From positions 1 through 59,753 of the forward strand of contig NZ_BSOB01000057.1 in the NCBI RefSeq assembly GCF_030160295.1: a stretch of DNA of 59,753 nucleotides, given 5' to 3'. The stretch is from Dyella acidisoli (GTDB taxonomy: Bacteria > Pseudomonadota > Gammaproteobacteria > Xanthomonadales > Rhodanobacteraceae). The notes under the pieces were generated by a model that worked only from the letters and a program-made list of their open reading frames with translations, had not been told where the DNA came from and did not search any database. Position 1 is the stretch's first letter; the number at the start of each line of letters is the position of its first letter. This document shows, in pieces, positions 35,409 to 45,142 of this stretch. The position numbers were made by a program, and so were the translations under genes.

Positions 35409-38400
35409 GTGAGTGCATCCGAGCAACAGCCTCACCTCCCTCCCATCGAACCCGGCCTGATGGTGATCCACGGCAATCGCCAGGAAGACCTGCGCGATCT
35501 GCTTTCGGCGTGGCTGCAGCGCACACCGCTGCGGCCGCTGGAAAACGAAGTCATGTTGGTGCAGAGCAACGGCATTGCGCAGTGGCTGAAGCTGGCGCTT
35601 GCCCGTCCGATCGAAGCAGGCGGGCTGGGTATAAGCGCAGCGGTGGACATGCAGTTGCCTGGGCGCTTCCTGTGGACGGCCTACCGCACGGTGCTGGGCG
35701 AAGCGGCCGTACCGGCGACCTCCCCGTTCGACAAGTCACGCCTGATCTGGCGGCTGCTGCGCTTGTTGCCGCAGCATCTGGACGAGCCGGCCTTTGCCAC
35801 CCTGCGCGCCTTGCTCGGCGAAGCTGGCGATTGGCGACGATTGCATCGGCTTGCCATGCAGGTAGCGGACCTGTTCGACCAATATCAAGTGTTTCGCGCC
35901 GACTGGCTGGACGACTGGGAACATCGCAACGATGTGCTGCGCGACAGCGTTCGCAATCGCGTTGTGGAACTGCCGTCGGCCCAGCGCTGGCAACCCAGGC
36001 TGTGGCGACTGCTGCTGGACGACGTGCCGCCAACACAGCGCGATAGCCATCGCGCCGGCATACATCGACGTTTCATGCAGCACATGCAGTCGCCGGATGT
36101 GCGCGTAGAAACACTGCCGCGGCGCATCCTGGTATTCGGCATCACGTCGCTGCCGCCGCAGGTGCTGGAAGCGCTTACGGCAGTCGCGCGCTACAGCCAG
36201 GTGCTGCTGCTGGTGACCAATCCGTGCCGGCACTATTGGGCTGACATCATCGAAGACCGTGAGCTGCTGCTGGCCGAGCATCGCCGCCACACGCTCAAGC
36301 CTGGACTGCCGGCGGAACCGCGCTACGAAGATCTGCATCTGCACGCGAACCCCTTGCTCGCCGCCTGGGGCAAGCAGGGACGCGACTTTATCCGCCAGCT
36401 CGACGCGTTCGACCAGCCGGAGCGTTATCGCGATCGCTTTGCCTCCATCAAGCGCAGCATCGATCTGTTTCGGGAGTTCGGCACTGATACGCTACTGCAC
36501 CAGGTGCAGCAGGCCGTGCTGGAACTAGAACCGGCTCCCGCCGATCCAACGTTGCGCAAGCCATTGACGGAAACCCGCTCGCTACATTTCCATATCGCGC
36601 ATAGCCCGCAGCGCGAGGTGGAGCTGCTGCACGATCAACTGCTCGCGTTGTTCGAGCAAGCGGCGCGCGAAGGCAAGCCGCTGGCGCCACGCGATGTGAT
36701 GGTCATGGTGCCGGACATCAGCACATACGCCCCCCACGTGCAGGCTGTCTTTGGCCGCATCGCCGCCGACGATCCGCGCTATCTGCCCTACAGCGTGGCT
36801 GATCAGTCAGGCCGCGGCACATCGCCCTTGCTTACCGCGCTGGAACGCCTGCTCCATCTGACCGAATCGCGTTTCACCGCCAGCGACGTGCTGGACCTGC
36901 TCGATGTGCCTTCATTGCGTCGCCGCTTCGGCATTGCCGAAGACGATCTGCCGACCTTGCGCCGCTGGATTGCCGAATCCGGCATTCGCTGGGGCCTGGA
37001 TGGCAAGCAGAAACAAGCGCTGGGTCTGCCACCCGACGAACAGAACAGCTGGCGCTTCGGCCTGCGCCGCATGCTGCTGGGTTACGCCACGGGCGATGGT
37101 GCCTCCCTCGACACCATCGCGCCGTATGCGGAAATCGGCGGCCTGGATGCGGCGCTGCTCGGCCCATTGAGTCAGTTGCTCGAAACGCTGGAGCGCTACT
37201 GGCAACTGTTCGCCTCAGCCGCTACGCCACTGCAATGGAGCGAGCGTCTGCGTCATCTGCTGCGGGATTACTTCGACCCGCGCGGCGACGAAGACGACGC
37301 CCTGCGTATCGATCGCCTGGAAGATGCGCTGGATGACTGGATCGATGCCTGCCAGGACGCGGGATTCACACAACCTGTCCCACTTTCCATCGTGAGCGAA
37401 GATTGGCTGCAAGCCATCGACCAGCCGCATCTTTCCCAACGCTTCATGGGCGGCGCGGTGAACTTCGGCACGCTGTTGCCGATGCGCGCCATTCCCTTCC
37501 GCGTGGTCTGCCTGCTGGGCATGAACGATGGCGATTATCCGCGCCGCATTTCGCCACCCGATTTCGATCTGATGGCACGCGCTGGCCAACATCGCCCTGG
37601 CGATCGCTCGCGTCGCGAAGACGATCGCTATATGTTTCTGGAAGCTCTGCTCTCCGCACGCGATGTGCTGCACATCAGCTGGGTAGGCCATAGTGTGCGC
37701 GACAACAGCGAGTTGCCGCCGTCGGTTTTGGTGGGCCAGCTGCGTGATTACCTCTCTGCGGGTTGGCGCGTGCCCAATAGCGCTGCGAACGACGCTGCAT
37801 CTCGCGAACATTTGCTGCAAGCGATCACCACCGTGCATCCGCTACAAGCGTTCAGTGCGCGCTATTTCGAACATGACCCTGCTACGCCGCTGTTTACCTA
37901 TGCGGCGGAATGGGCTCATGCGCGACGTGCCACGCCATCTGCGGAACCAACACCGTTACCGCCTTGGCAAACGCAATCCACGCTGGATATAGGCACCCTG
38001 CAGCGCTTCCTTGCTCGACCGGCCACCTGCTTCTACAGCGAGCGCTTGAAAGTACGCTTCGAAGCGATCGACACCGGCCTGGACGATGACGAGCCCTTCT
38101 CCCTCGATGGATTGGAAAACCACACCGTCACCGAAGCATTGCTGCAGCATGCACTCAACGACGACGAGCACACTGAGCAAGCATTGTTGGACGCCGCACA
38201 ACGCCTGCGGCAGCAAGGTGTGGTGCCATCCGGCGGATTTGGCTCCTTGACGGTTGATGACATCGGCAGCGATGTACAGCGCATTCTTCGCCGGTGGCAA
38301 GCTTCTGTCGCACATTGGTCGGAACACGTTCCGGCGCAAGAGCTGAGGCATGCGCATGACAATCTATCCGTCGAAGGTTGGCTCGACGATGTGCGCCGCA

Positions 38401-38900
38401 GCGACGACGGAAGCTTGGTTCGCCTGCTTCCTATGGCCGGTCAACTCGGCCAGAGCAAAGCCCTTCGGTACGACCGGCTGCTGCAGCCATGGGTGCTGCA
38501 GCTTTTAGCCAACGCACATGGCACGGCCTTTTCCTCCCGCTTTCTTGCACCGGACGCCACCGTGGTACTGAAAGCACTCGATCGCAGCGAAGCCCGTTCA
38601 CTATTGAATGCCTTGCTGGATGCCTGGCAACAAGGCATGCAAGCACCGTTACCTGCCGCACGCCGCACGGCCTATGCATGGCTGCTTGCGGAACGCGATG
38701 GAAAAGAACCGTTCGAAGCTGCGCAAAAGTGCTACGAAGGCAGCGATGCACCCGTCGCACCGCCCGGAGAAATGAGCCGTGAGCCCTGCCTGGCTCGCAC
38801 CTGGCGCAGCTTTTCCGCATTGCACGCCGACGGCTTCGAGCATTGGCTGCCGCTCTATCGCCCACTGCTCGATACCGCCACATTGGAAGGTGATGCATGA
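35409..38900 (+). CDS. recC: Exodeoxyribonuclease V gamma subunit RecC
   Basis: 1163 aa (E. coli 1122). RecC is the scaffold of RecBCD; it splits the DNA duplex and scans for Chi. The N-terminus has MVIHGNRQEDLRDLLSAWLQ and VMLVQSNGIAQWLKLALARP, equivalent to inactive helicase motifs, followed by FGITSLPPQVLEALTAVARY, ARDVMVMVPDISTYAPHVQA-like motifs and VCLLGMNDGDYPRRISPPDF, all diagnostic for the family. Start is GTG at 35409. Its stop overlaps the recB start by 4 bp. Confidence 0.97.
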   Translation: MSASEQQPHLPPIEPGLMVIHGNRQEDLRDLLSAWLQRTPLRPLENEVMLVQSNGIAQWLKLALARPIEAGGLGISAAVDMQLPGRFLWTAYRTVLGEAAVPATSPFDKSRLIWRLLRLLPQHLDEPAFATLRALLGEAGDWRRLHRLAMQVADLFDQYQVFRADWLDDWEHRNDVLRDSVRNRVVELPSAQRWQPRLWRLLLDDVPPTQRDSHRAGIHRRFMQHMQSPDVRVETLPRRILVFGITSLPPQVLEALTAVARYSQVLLLVTNPCRHYWADIIEDRELLLAEHRRHTLKPGLPAEPRYEDLHLHANPLLAAWGKQGRDFIRQLDAFDQPERYRDRFASIKRSIDLFREFGTDTLLHQVQQAVLELEPAPADPTLRKPLTETRSLHFHIAHSPQREVELLHDQLLALFEQAAREGKPLAPRDVMVMVPDISTYAPHVQAVFGRIAADDPRYLPYSVADQSGRGTSPLLTALERLLHLTESRFTASDVLDLLDVPSLRRRFGIAEDDLPTLRRWIAESGIRWGLDGKQKQALGLPPDEQNSWRFGLRRMLLGYATGDGASLDTIAPYAEIGGLDAALLGPLSQLLETLERYWQLFASAATPLQWSERLRHLLRDYFDPRGDEDDALRIDRLEDALDDWIDACQDAGFTQPVPLSIVSEDWLQAIDQPHLSQRFMGGAVNFGTLLPMRAIPFRVVCLLGMNDGDYPRRISPPDFDLMARAGQHRPGDRSRREDDRYMFLEALLSARDVLHISWVGHSVRDNSELPPSVLVGQLRDYLSAGWRVPNSAANDAASREHLLQAITTVHPLQAFSARYFEHDPATPLFTYAAEWAHARRATPSAEPTPLPPWQTQSTLDIGTLQRFLARPATCFYSERLKVRFEAIDTGLDDDEPFSLDGLENHTVTEALLQHALNDDEHTEQALLDAAQRLRQQGVVPSGGFGSLTVDDIGSDVQRILRRWQASVAHWSEHVPAQELRHAHDNLSVEGWLDDVRRSDDGSLVRLLPMAGQLGQSKALRYDRLLQPWVLQLLANAHGTAFSSRFLAPDATVVLKALDRSEARSLLNALLDAWQQGMQAPLPAARRTAYAWLLAERDGKEPFEAAQKCYEGSDAPVAPPGEMSREPCLARTWRSFSALHADGFEHWLPLYRPLLDTATLEGDA

Positions 38901-41900
38901 GCGAGATGGCGTCACTCGATCCGCTGCAATTGCCGCTGCAAGGCGTACGGCTGATCGAAGCCAGCGCGGGCACAGGTAAAACCTGGACGCTGGCAGCGTT
39001 GTATCTGCGTCTGGTGCTTGGCCATGGTGGCCAACCGGCGCAGTGGCCGGCCCAAATTCTGGTGGTCACCTTCACGCGTGCTGCCACGGCGGAACTGCGC
39101 GAACGCATACGCGAACGTCTCGCAACCGCAGCGGCAGCCTTTCGAGGACAGCAGGAAGCCGATGAATTTCTGCAGCGCCTCGTAGCCGAATATACCAACG
39201 AGGAAGAACGTACCACCGCCGCACGCCAACTGGATCTGGCCGCGCAATGGATGGACGAGGCCGCCATCTACACCATCCATGGCTGGAGCCAGCGCATGCT
39301 GGCGCAGCACGCCTTCGAAGGCAGCGATGCGGTCGACGAAGTGGCCGATGAAAATGCGCGCCTGGCCGAAGCAGTACGCGATTACTGGCGCCGCTTCTAT
39401 GCACCGCTTGATGAAGCCGAAGCTGCCTGTATTGCCAAACATTGGCGTAGTCCGCAAGCGCTACAGCGCGTGATGCGGCCACTGGTTCGCCAATCCGTGC
39501 AGCATGTGCGTATCCAAGGCCGTCCGCTGCCGCAGGTGAACGATTTGGCCGAAACGCTGCGCCAGCATCAAGCGCCTCGACGCGAGGCGGAGCAAGCCGC
39601 TCGCGCCTTGTGGCTTCCGGATGCTGATGCGCTCGAATCCCTGCTGCGCACAGCCGTGCAAACCAAGGCGCTGAAGAACAACATCTACATTCCCAAAACC
39701 CTCGAACGCGAACTACCTGCACTACGCGAGTGGGCCGAGGGCGCCGAACTCGACCAGAACACGCTTGCTCGCTATACACAGGCAAAGCTCGATAGCTCTG
39801 TGAGCAAGGGCAACACCGCGCCGACGCATCCGGCATTCAACGCTGTCCAGCAATTGCTCGATACATGGGAAGCCGAGCCGCCACTGGCACCGCTGCTGCT
39901 CGCGCATGCTATTCCGTGGATCGCCGCACACGTCGATCAGATTCGCGAACGCCAGGCCAAGCCCGGTTTCGACGACATGCTGCGCCAGCTCGACACCGCT
40001 CTGCAGGGTCCACATGGCACGCAACTGGCAGACAGCATCGCCACGCAGTATCCGGTGGCCTTGATCGACGAATTCCAGGATACCGATCCCCTGCAATGGC
40101 GCATTTTCCAGTGCATCTACGCCGAGCGTGCCGGCACTGGTCTGCTGTTGATCGGCGATCCGAAGCAGGCCATCTACGCATTTCGCGGCGCGGACATCCA
40201 CACATATCTCGCCGCGCGCGAACAGGCGCAATCACCTACCTGGACCCTGACCACCAATTACCGTTCGACGTCGCCACTGGTTGATGCCGTCAACCGGGTA
40301 TTCCGCCATGCCGATCGATGGCCGCTAGGCGCCTTTGCGTTCGGACATGGTGTGCGTGGATTGCCATTCCAGCCCATTGCAGCAGCCGGCGCGAAGCGCC
40401 GCCTGCAGTATGACGCCCGCCCATTGGCCGCGATGCATCTGGAGGTTTTTCCCAGCGACAAGCCGATGGGTATTGGCGCATACATGGATACGGCCGCGGC
40501 GCACGCGGCAGCGCACATCGTTGATCTGCTCGACGCCGCGCAAGCCGGGCGCTGCGTATTCGTCGACGAACAACATGCAGAAACCACACTGCGCCCGCGT
40601 GACATCGCCGTACTGGTGCGCAACCGACGCGAGGCCGCCTGCATCCGCACCGCGCTTCGGCAGCGCGGCGTCAGCAGTGTCTATCTTTCGGAAAGCGATT
40701 CGATCTACGCCACCGAGGAAGCGCCGGACATGCTGCTGTGGCTGCAAGCCTGTGCCATGCCGACTTCCGATCGCACCATGCGCACGGCATTGGCCAGCAC
40801 TACCATGCAGCGCAGCCTCGCAGAGCTGGATCAACTCAACTACGACGAGGCGTATTGGGAAGCTTGCGGCGACCGTTTTCGCGAACTGCAAAGCGTGTGG
40901 CAACGACACGGTGTACTGGCAATGTTGCACAACTTGATGCATGCCTTCGATCTGCCCGCGCGCCTGCTCGCCAAACCGAATGGCGAACGGGTACTGACCA
41001 ATCTCCAGCACTTGGCGGAACTGCTGCAGCATGCGGCGGCAAATCTGGATGGCGAATATGCGCTGATCCGCTATCTGTCTGCGCAGATCACGCGCGCCAG
41101 CGAGGGCGAGGCGGAAACGGCCGAAGAGCACGTGGTACGACTGGAAAGCGAAGCCGATCTGGTCAAAGTCATCACCGTTCACAAGTCGAAAGGTTTGCAG
41201 TACCCGGTAGTGATGCTGCCGTTCGTCAGTCGCTTCCAAGATGCCCCCAGAGGCAGCGTGCAACCATGGCACGATGATCAAGGCCGCGCGTGGATCGATC
41301 TGCAGCCGGATGACGACGCCAAAAGCCGCATGGCGCGCGAACGCCTGCAGGAAGACTTGCGCTTGTTCTATGTGGCGCTTACCCGTGCCGAACATGCATG
41401 CTGGTTGGGCGTGGCCTGCGTGACCGAAGGCCAGAGCCGTAATCCTGGACTGCATCGCGCCGCCTTCGGCTATGTGCTTGCCGGTGGCGACGTCATCGAG
41501 CCTAACGATCTACGGACGCGCGTTGAAGCATTGCGCGATGGTTCCAGTGATATTGATATACATATAACCACCGAACCCGCAGGCCTGCGCATGTATCACG
41601 CACAGCGCCAGCCGCGCGGTGAACGACAGGCGCGCATCTATACACTGCCGCAACCTGAATCATGGTGGATTGCGAGCTACAGCGCGCTCACTCACGGCGA
41701 AGGCGAATCGGCACGACAGGTCGCCCCGGAAACCGCCACGCAAGATGTATTGGCGGAAGTCACGCGCGAATCCACCGAATGGACCGCGCCCGCCATCGAT
41801 TACGGCATGCACGCGTTTCCGCGTGGTGCAGAAGCCGGCACCTTTTTGCACGACCTGCTGGAATGGATGGCCGAAGCGGGCTTTGCTGCCGTAGCCACTG

Positions 41901-42553
41901 ACACGACAACGCTGGAACAACAAATCGCACGCCGCTGCCAACGGCGCGGATGGCAGGCGTGGATTGCACCGCTCGAGCAATGGCTGCCGGCGTTGCTGCA
42001 GACGCCGCTGGCGCTACCTGACGGCAACACACTGGCACTTGCGCAGTTGACCGATCGCACACGCTATCAGGCCGAACTGGAGTTCTGGTTCGAAGCCCAT
42101 CGCGTCGATACGCAACAGCTCGATCAGCTCGTCACTCGCCATACTCTGGGCGGCCTGCCACGCCCGCTGCTGCCGGCCAACCGCGTCAACGGCATGCTCA
42201 AGGGCTTTATCGACCTGATCGTCGAACAGCATGGCCGCTATTACGTGATCGACTACAAATCCAACTGGTTGGGCGATACGTTCGCTGCGTACACACCAGC
42301 CGCCATGCGCGATGCCTCGCTGCAGGCACGCTACGATCTGCAATACGCCATCTACACGCTGGCCTTGCATCGCCTGCTGCGTGCGCGCCTGCCGGACTAC
42401 GACTATGAGCGCCATGTCGGCGGCGTACTGTACTTGTATCTACGCGGCGTGGATCAAACCGGTCACGGCGTACATGCGGAGCGTTTGCCGCTAGCCTTGA
42501 TCGAAGCGATGGATCGCCTGTTCGCGCAGGAGGCGCATGCACATGTCGCGTGA
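38897..42553 (+). CDS. recB: Exodeoxyribonuclease V beta subunit RecB
   Basis: 1218-aa SF1A 3'-5' helicase and nuclease. Walker A lies in EASAGTGKTWTLAALYLRLV (about residue 25), motif II in LIDEFQDTDPLQWRIFQCIY, motif III and IV in LLIGDPKQAIYAFRGADIHT and TTNYRSTSPLVDAVN, and motif V/VI in VHKSKGLQYPVVMLPFV and FYVALTRAEHACWLG. The C-terminal nuclease domain carries GFIDLIVEQHGRYYVIDYKS, with the catalytic D...DYK, and QYAIYTLALHRLLR. Complete. Overlaps recC by 4 bp and recD by 11 bp. Confidence 0.98.
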   Translation: MSEMASLDPLQLPLQGVRLIEASAGTGKTWTLAALYLRLVLGHGGQPAQWPAQILVVTFTRAATAELRERIRERLATAAAAFRGQQEADEFLQRLVAEYTNEEERTTAARQLDLAAQWMDEAAIYTIHGWSQRMLAQHAFEGSDAVDEVADENARLAEAVRDYWRRFYAPLDEAEAACIAKHWRSPQALQRVMRPLVRQSVQHVRIQGRPLPQVNDLAETLRQHQAPRREAEQAARALWLPDADALESLLRTAVQTKALKNNIYIPKTLERELPALREWAEGAELDQNTLARYTQAKLDSSVSKGNTAPTHPAFNAVQQLLDTWEAEPPLAPLLLAHAIPWIAAHVDQIRERQAKPGFDDMLRQLDTALQGPHGTQLADSIATQYPVALIDEFQDTDPLQWRIFQCIYAERAGTGLLLIGDPKQAIYAFRGADIHTYLAAREQAQSPTWTLTTNYRSTSPLVDAVNRVFRHADRWPLGAFAFGHGVRGLPFQPIAAAGAKRRLQYDARPLAAMHLEVFPSDKPMGIGAYMDTAAAHAAAHIVDLLDAAQAGRCVFVDEQHAETTLRPRDIAVLVRNRREAACIRTALRQRGVSSVYLSESDSIYATEEAPDMLLWLQACAMPTSDRTMRTALASTTMQRSLAELDQLNYDEAYWEACGDRFRELQSVWQRHGVLAMLHNLMHAFDLPARLLAKPNGERVLTNLQHLAELLQHAAANLDGEYALIRYLSAQITRASEGEAETAEEHVVRLESEADLVKVITVHKSKGLQYPVVMLPFVSRFQDAPRGSVQPWHDDQGRAWIDLQPDDDAKSRMARERLQEDLRLFYVALTRAEHACWLGVACVTEGQSRNPGLHRAAFGYVLAGGDVIEPNDLRTRVEALRDGSSDIDIHITTEPAGLRMYHAQRQPRGERQARIYTLPQPESWWIASYSALTHGEGESARQVAPETATQDVLAEVTRESTEWTAPAIDYGMHAFPRGAEAGTFLHDLLEWMAEAGFAAVATDTTTLEQQIARRCQRRGWQAWIAPLEQWLPALLQTPLALPDGNTLALAQLTDRTRYQAELEFWFEAHRVDTQQLDQLVTRHTLGGLPRPLLPANRVNGMLKGFIDLIVEQHGRYYVIDYKSNWLGDTFAAYTPAAMRDASLQARYDLQYAIYTLALHRLLRARLPDYDYERHVGGVLYLYLRGVDQTGHGVHAERLPLALIEAMDRLFAQEAHAHVA

Positions 42554-44546
42554 TGCCATGCTTGCGATGCTTGCCGAGGCTGTAGCACGGCGCGTGCTGC
42601 GTCCGCTGGATCTGGCTTTCGCGCGGTTTATCGCCGAATGTGATCCGGCTGCAGAAGCCTCCTTGCTGTTACTGGCTGCACTGACAAGCCGGCAGTTGGG
42701 CGATGGGCATCCGTGCCTGGATCTGCATGCACTGGATGCACTGGCAGAGGAGCAGACATGGCCAACTGCATGGCTGGAATTGCTTTCTACCGCGCCGGCA
42801 CCAGAGTCACGACTGGTAGCTAGTGCGGATGGCCAGCCGTCACACGCTCCGCTGGTGCTAGACCGGCATCGACTGTACTTGCGCCGCTATTGGAACTACG
42901 AATGCCGTATCGCAGAGAGCATTACGGCACGACTGGATGAAACCATACTGCCTGCAGAAGCCTTGCACGACGAACTGCAGCGCTTGTTTTCCGTGCCGAC
43001 TGCCGAAGCCATCAACTGGCCGCGTGTAGCGTGTGCGTTGGCGGCACGCGACGCCTTCAGCGTGATCACCGGTGGACCCGGCACCGGCAAAACCACCACC
43101 GTGGTGCGTTTACTCGGCCTCTTGCAGACGCTGCAGTTGCGCCAGCACGATGCGCCTTTGCGCATTCGCCTCGCCGCGCCCACTGGCAAAGCCGCCGCCC
43201 GTTTGAACGCTTCCATCGCACGGCAAATCGCCTTGCTCGACGTGCAGGAGCACGTGCGCGCTGCTATTCCGCTCGAAGTCGAAACCTTGCATCGCCTGCT
43301 TGGCGCGCGTCCAGATACCCGCCACTACGCGTATAACCGCCGGCGACCGTTGCACGTGGACGTGCTGGTGATCGACGAAGCGTCGATGATCGATCTGGAA
43401 ATGATGGCGGCCGTTCTGGATGCGCTGCCGCCGCATGCGCGCCTGATCCTGATCGGCGACAAGGATCAGCTTGCCTCGGTGGAAGCCGGTGCCGTGCTGG
43501 GTGAATTGGGCCGTCGCGCCGAACAAGGTTGCTACAGCGCAGCCACTGCGCAATGGCTGCGCGCGGCGAGTGGCGACGACGTAGCCGCTTTCGTACGCGA
43601 CGATGCACAACCGCTCGACCAGCACATTGCCATGTTGCGTAGCAGCCATCGCTTCGACGCTGCAAGCGGTATCGGCCAGCTCGCATCCGCGGTGAATGCG
43701 GGCGATGCGACGCTCATGAATGCTTTGCTTGATTCGCCATCTAACGACATTGCCTGGATGTCGTCGGGTGTGAGCGCCGCGCCGATCGCCTCGTGGGCGA
43801 TCGACGGACTGGCTGACCCATTCACCACACCGCGTGGAAATGACGTACCGCAAGGTTTTCGTTTCTATCTACAACGACTACGGCAACATCGCCCCTACCT
43901 CGATGCCGATGATGCCCTGCACCGGCGTTGGGCGCATGACGTGCTGGAAGCGTTCAACCGCTTTCAGGTGTTGTGCGCAGTGCGTCAAGGCCCGGCTGGC
44001 ACTGAGCGACTGAATCGCGATATCGCCGTCACCCTGCTCGCCGCAGACCTGATTGAATCCGACCGAGGCTGGTACGAAGGCCGGCCGGTCATGATGACCC
44101 GCAACGACTACAGCCTCGGCCTGATGAACGGTGACGTTGGCGTTGCCTTGCGCATGCGCGGTGCTGACGGCGAGCGTCGGCTGTATGTGGCTTTCCCGGT
44201 AACGCGCGGCGCATCGCCCATATCGTCGCAAGGCGACGATGCACCGGTGCGCTTTGTGCTGCCCTCACGACTGGGCGAGGTGGAAACCGTCTATGCGATG
44301 ACGGTGCACAAGTCGCAGGGTTCTGAGTTCGAGCACACCGCCCTGGTGTTGCCGGACGATGCGCCTGCCATTCTCACGCGGGAGCTGCTCTATACCGGGA
44401 TTACGCGTGCAAGGCGGTGGTTGAGCTTGATTGGCACGCAGGCAGCGATCGAGCAAGCGTTGGCGCAGCGGACGCGGCGGTATTCGGGGTTGGGTGAGAG
44501 GCTTGTCGCGATGCAGTGCCCTCCCCTGCTTGCAGGGGAGGGCTAG
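42543..44546 (+). CDS. recD: Exodeoxyribonuclease V alpha subunit RecD
   Basis: About 667-aa SF1B 5'-3' helicase. Walker A is TGGPGTGKTTTVVRLLG (about residue 177), motif Ia LAAPTGKAAARLNAS, motif II VLVIDEASMIDLEMM, motif III LILIGDKDQLASVEAGAVLG, and motif V/VI YAMTVHKSQGSEFEHTALVL with LYTGITRARRWLSLIG. With RecB and RecC it forms the RecBCD enzyme for double-strand break repair and degradation of foreign linear DNA. The second Met (42543) is taken as start; 42537 is possible. Confidence 0.97.
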   Translation: MSRDAMLAMLAEAVARRVLRPLDLAFARFIAECDPAAEASLLLLAALTSRQLGDGHPCLDLHALDALAEEQTWPTAWLELLSTAPAPESRLVASADGQPSHAPLVLDRHRLYLRRYWNYECRIAESITARLDETILPAEALHDELQRLFSVPTAEAINWPRVACALAARDAFSVITGGPGTGKTTTVVRLLGLLQTLQLRQHDAPLRIRLAAPTGKAAARLNASIARQIALLDVQEHVRAAIPLEVETLHRLLGARPDTRHYAYNRRRPLHVDVLVIDEASMIDLEMMAAVLDALPPHARLILIGDKDQLASVEAGAVLGELGRRAEQGCYSAATAQWLRAASGDDVAAFVRDDAQPLDQHIAMLRSSHRFDAASGIGQLASAVNAGDATLMNALLDSPSNDIAWMSSGVSAAPIASWAIDGLADPFTTPRGNDVPQGFRFYLQRLRQHRPYLDADDALHRRWAHDVLEAFNRFQVLCAVRQGPAGTERLNRDIAVTLLAADLIESDRGWYEGRPVMMTRNDYSLGLMNGDVGVALRMRGADGERRLYVAFPVTRGASPISSQGDDAPVRFVLPSRLGEVETVYAMTVHKSQGSEFEHTALVLPDDAPAILTRELLYTGITRARRWLSLIGTQAAIEQALAQRTRRYSGLGERLVAMQCPPLLAGEG

Positions 44547-44671
44547 GGTGGGGTGACGCGAGCAACGCTCGCGTCCGGCTACGCCGGGATAGTCGTAAGG
44601 CCCTAGTTGAAACATCACCGCAAGATGGCTTCACCCCACCCCAACCCTTCCCTACTACACGTAGGGGAGGG
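44519..44671. repeat. Facing pair of CCCTCCCC repeats after recD
   Basis: 44519-44555 (CCCTCCCCTGCTTGCAGGGG, then AGGGCTAGGGTGGGGTGA) and the inverse copy 44632-44671 (TTCACCCCACCCCAACCCTT with hairpin CCTACTACACGTAGG). The first copy overlaps the last codons of recD. Same composite and same two loop sequences as at 31909-32030. It separates convergent recCBD and the pil cluster. Confidence 0.8.
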
Positions 44672-44709
44672 AATACCGCGTCACCGCCACGTAGCTGGCA
44701 GCTGCGCAA

Positions 44710-45129
44710 TTACCAACACCTACCGTTCGCGTTCGCCGCGACATCTGTCCCAGATGGCAGCTTCCGTCCGGCGTTGTCAATCGAAAGCGCTCCGCACACG
44801 TCGCTCGCTTGCCGATCAATAGGCATGGCCGTCGCGACAAATCCTTGTGCTGCATCGTCCGCTACGCTCAAAACCACGTGGTAATACCCTCGCGATGACA
44901 CCGCCGGATCGGCAAAACCCAACTTGCCCAAATCCTCCGCGTAGCGGTTGTAAGTGGCATACCAACGCTCCTGCGCCTGTGCGACTGCCATCAGCATCTG
45001 ATGCGCATCCGTGCGATGCGAACGAATTGTGTAGCGCGCATAAGACTGCGTCGCAATCGCCGCCAGTATGGCAACGATCGCCACCACCACGATCAGCTCC
45101 AGCAAGGTAAATCCACGCGAGTGGTCCAT
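44710..45129 (-). CDS. pilE: Type IV pilin-like protein PilE
   Basis: 139 aa. The type III signal is short and basic, MDHSRG cleaved before FTLLELIVVVAIVAILAAIA, with Glu5 of the mature protein. The C-terminal half has ARYTIRSHRTDAHQMLMAVA and QERWYATYNRYAEDLGKLGF, typical of the PilE minor pilins encoded downstream of pilY1, and one Cys pair (VCGA..GRCW) that can form the D-region disulfide. It takes part in pilus initiation and is the last gene of the pilVWXY1E operon, 13 bp after pilY1. Confidence 0.93.
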   Translation of the reverse strand: MDHSRGFTLLELIVVVAIVAILAAIATQSYARYTIRSHRTDAHQMLMAVAQAQERWYATYNRYAEDLGKLGFADPAVSSRGYYHVVLSVADDAAQGFVATAMPIDRQASDVCGALSIDNAGRKLPSGTDVAANANGRCW

Positions 45130-45142
45130 TACTTGTCTCCTT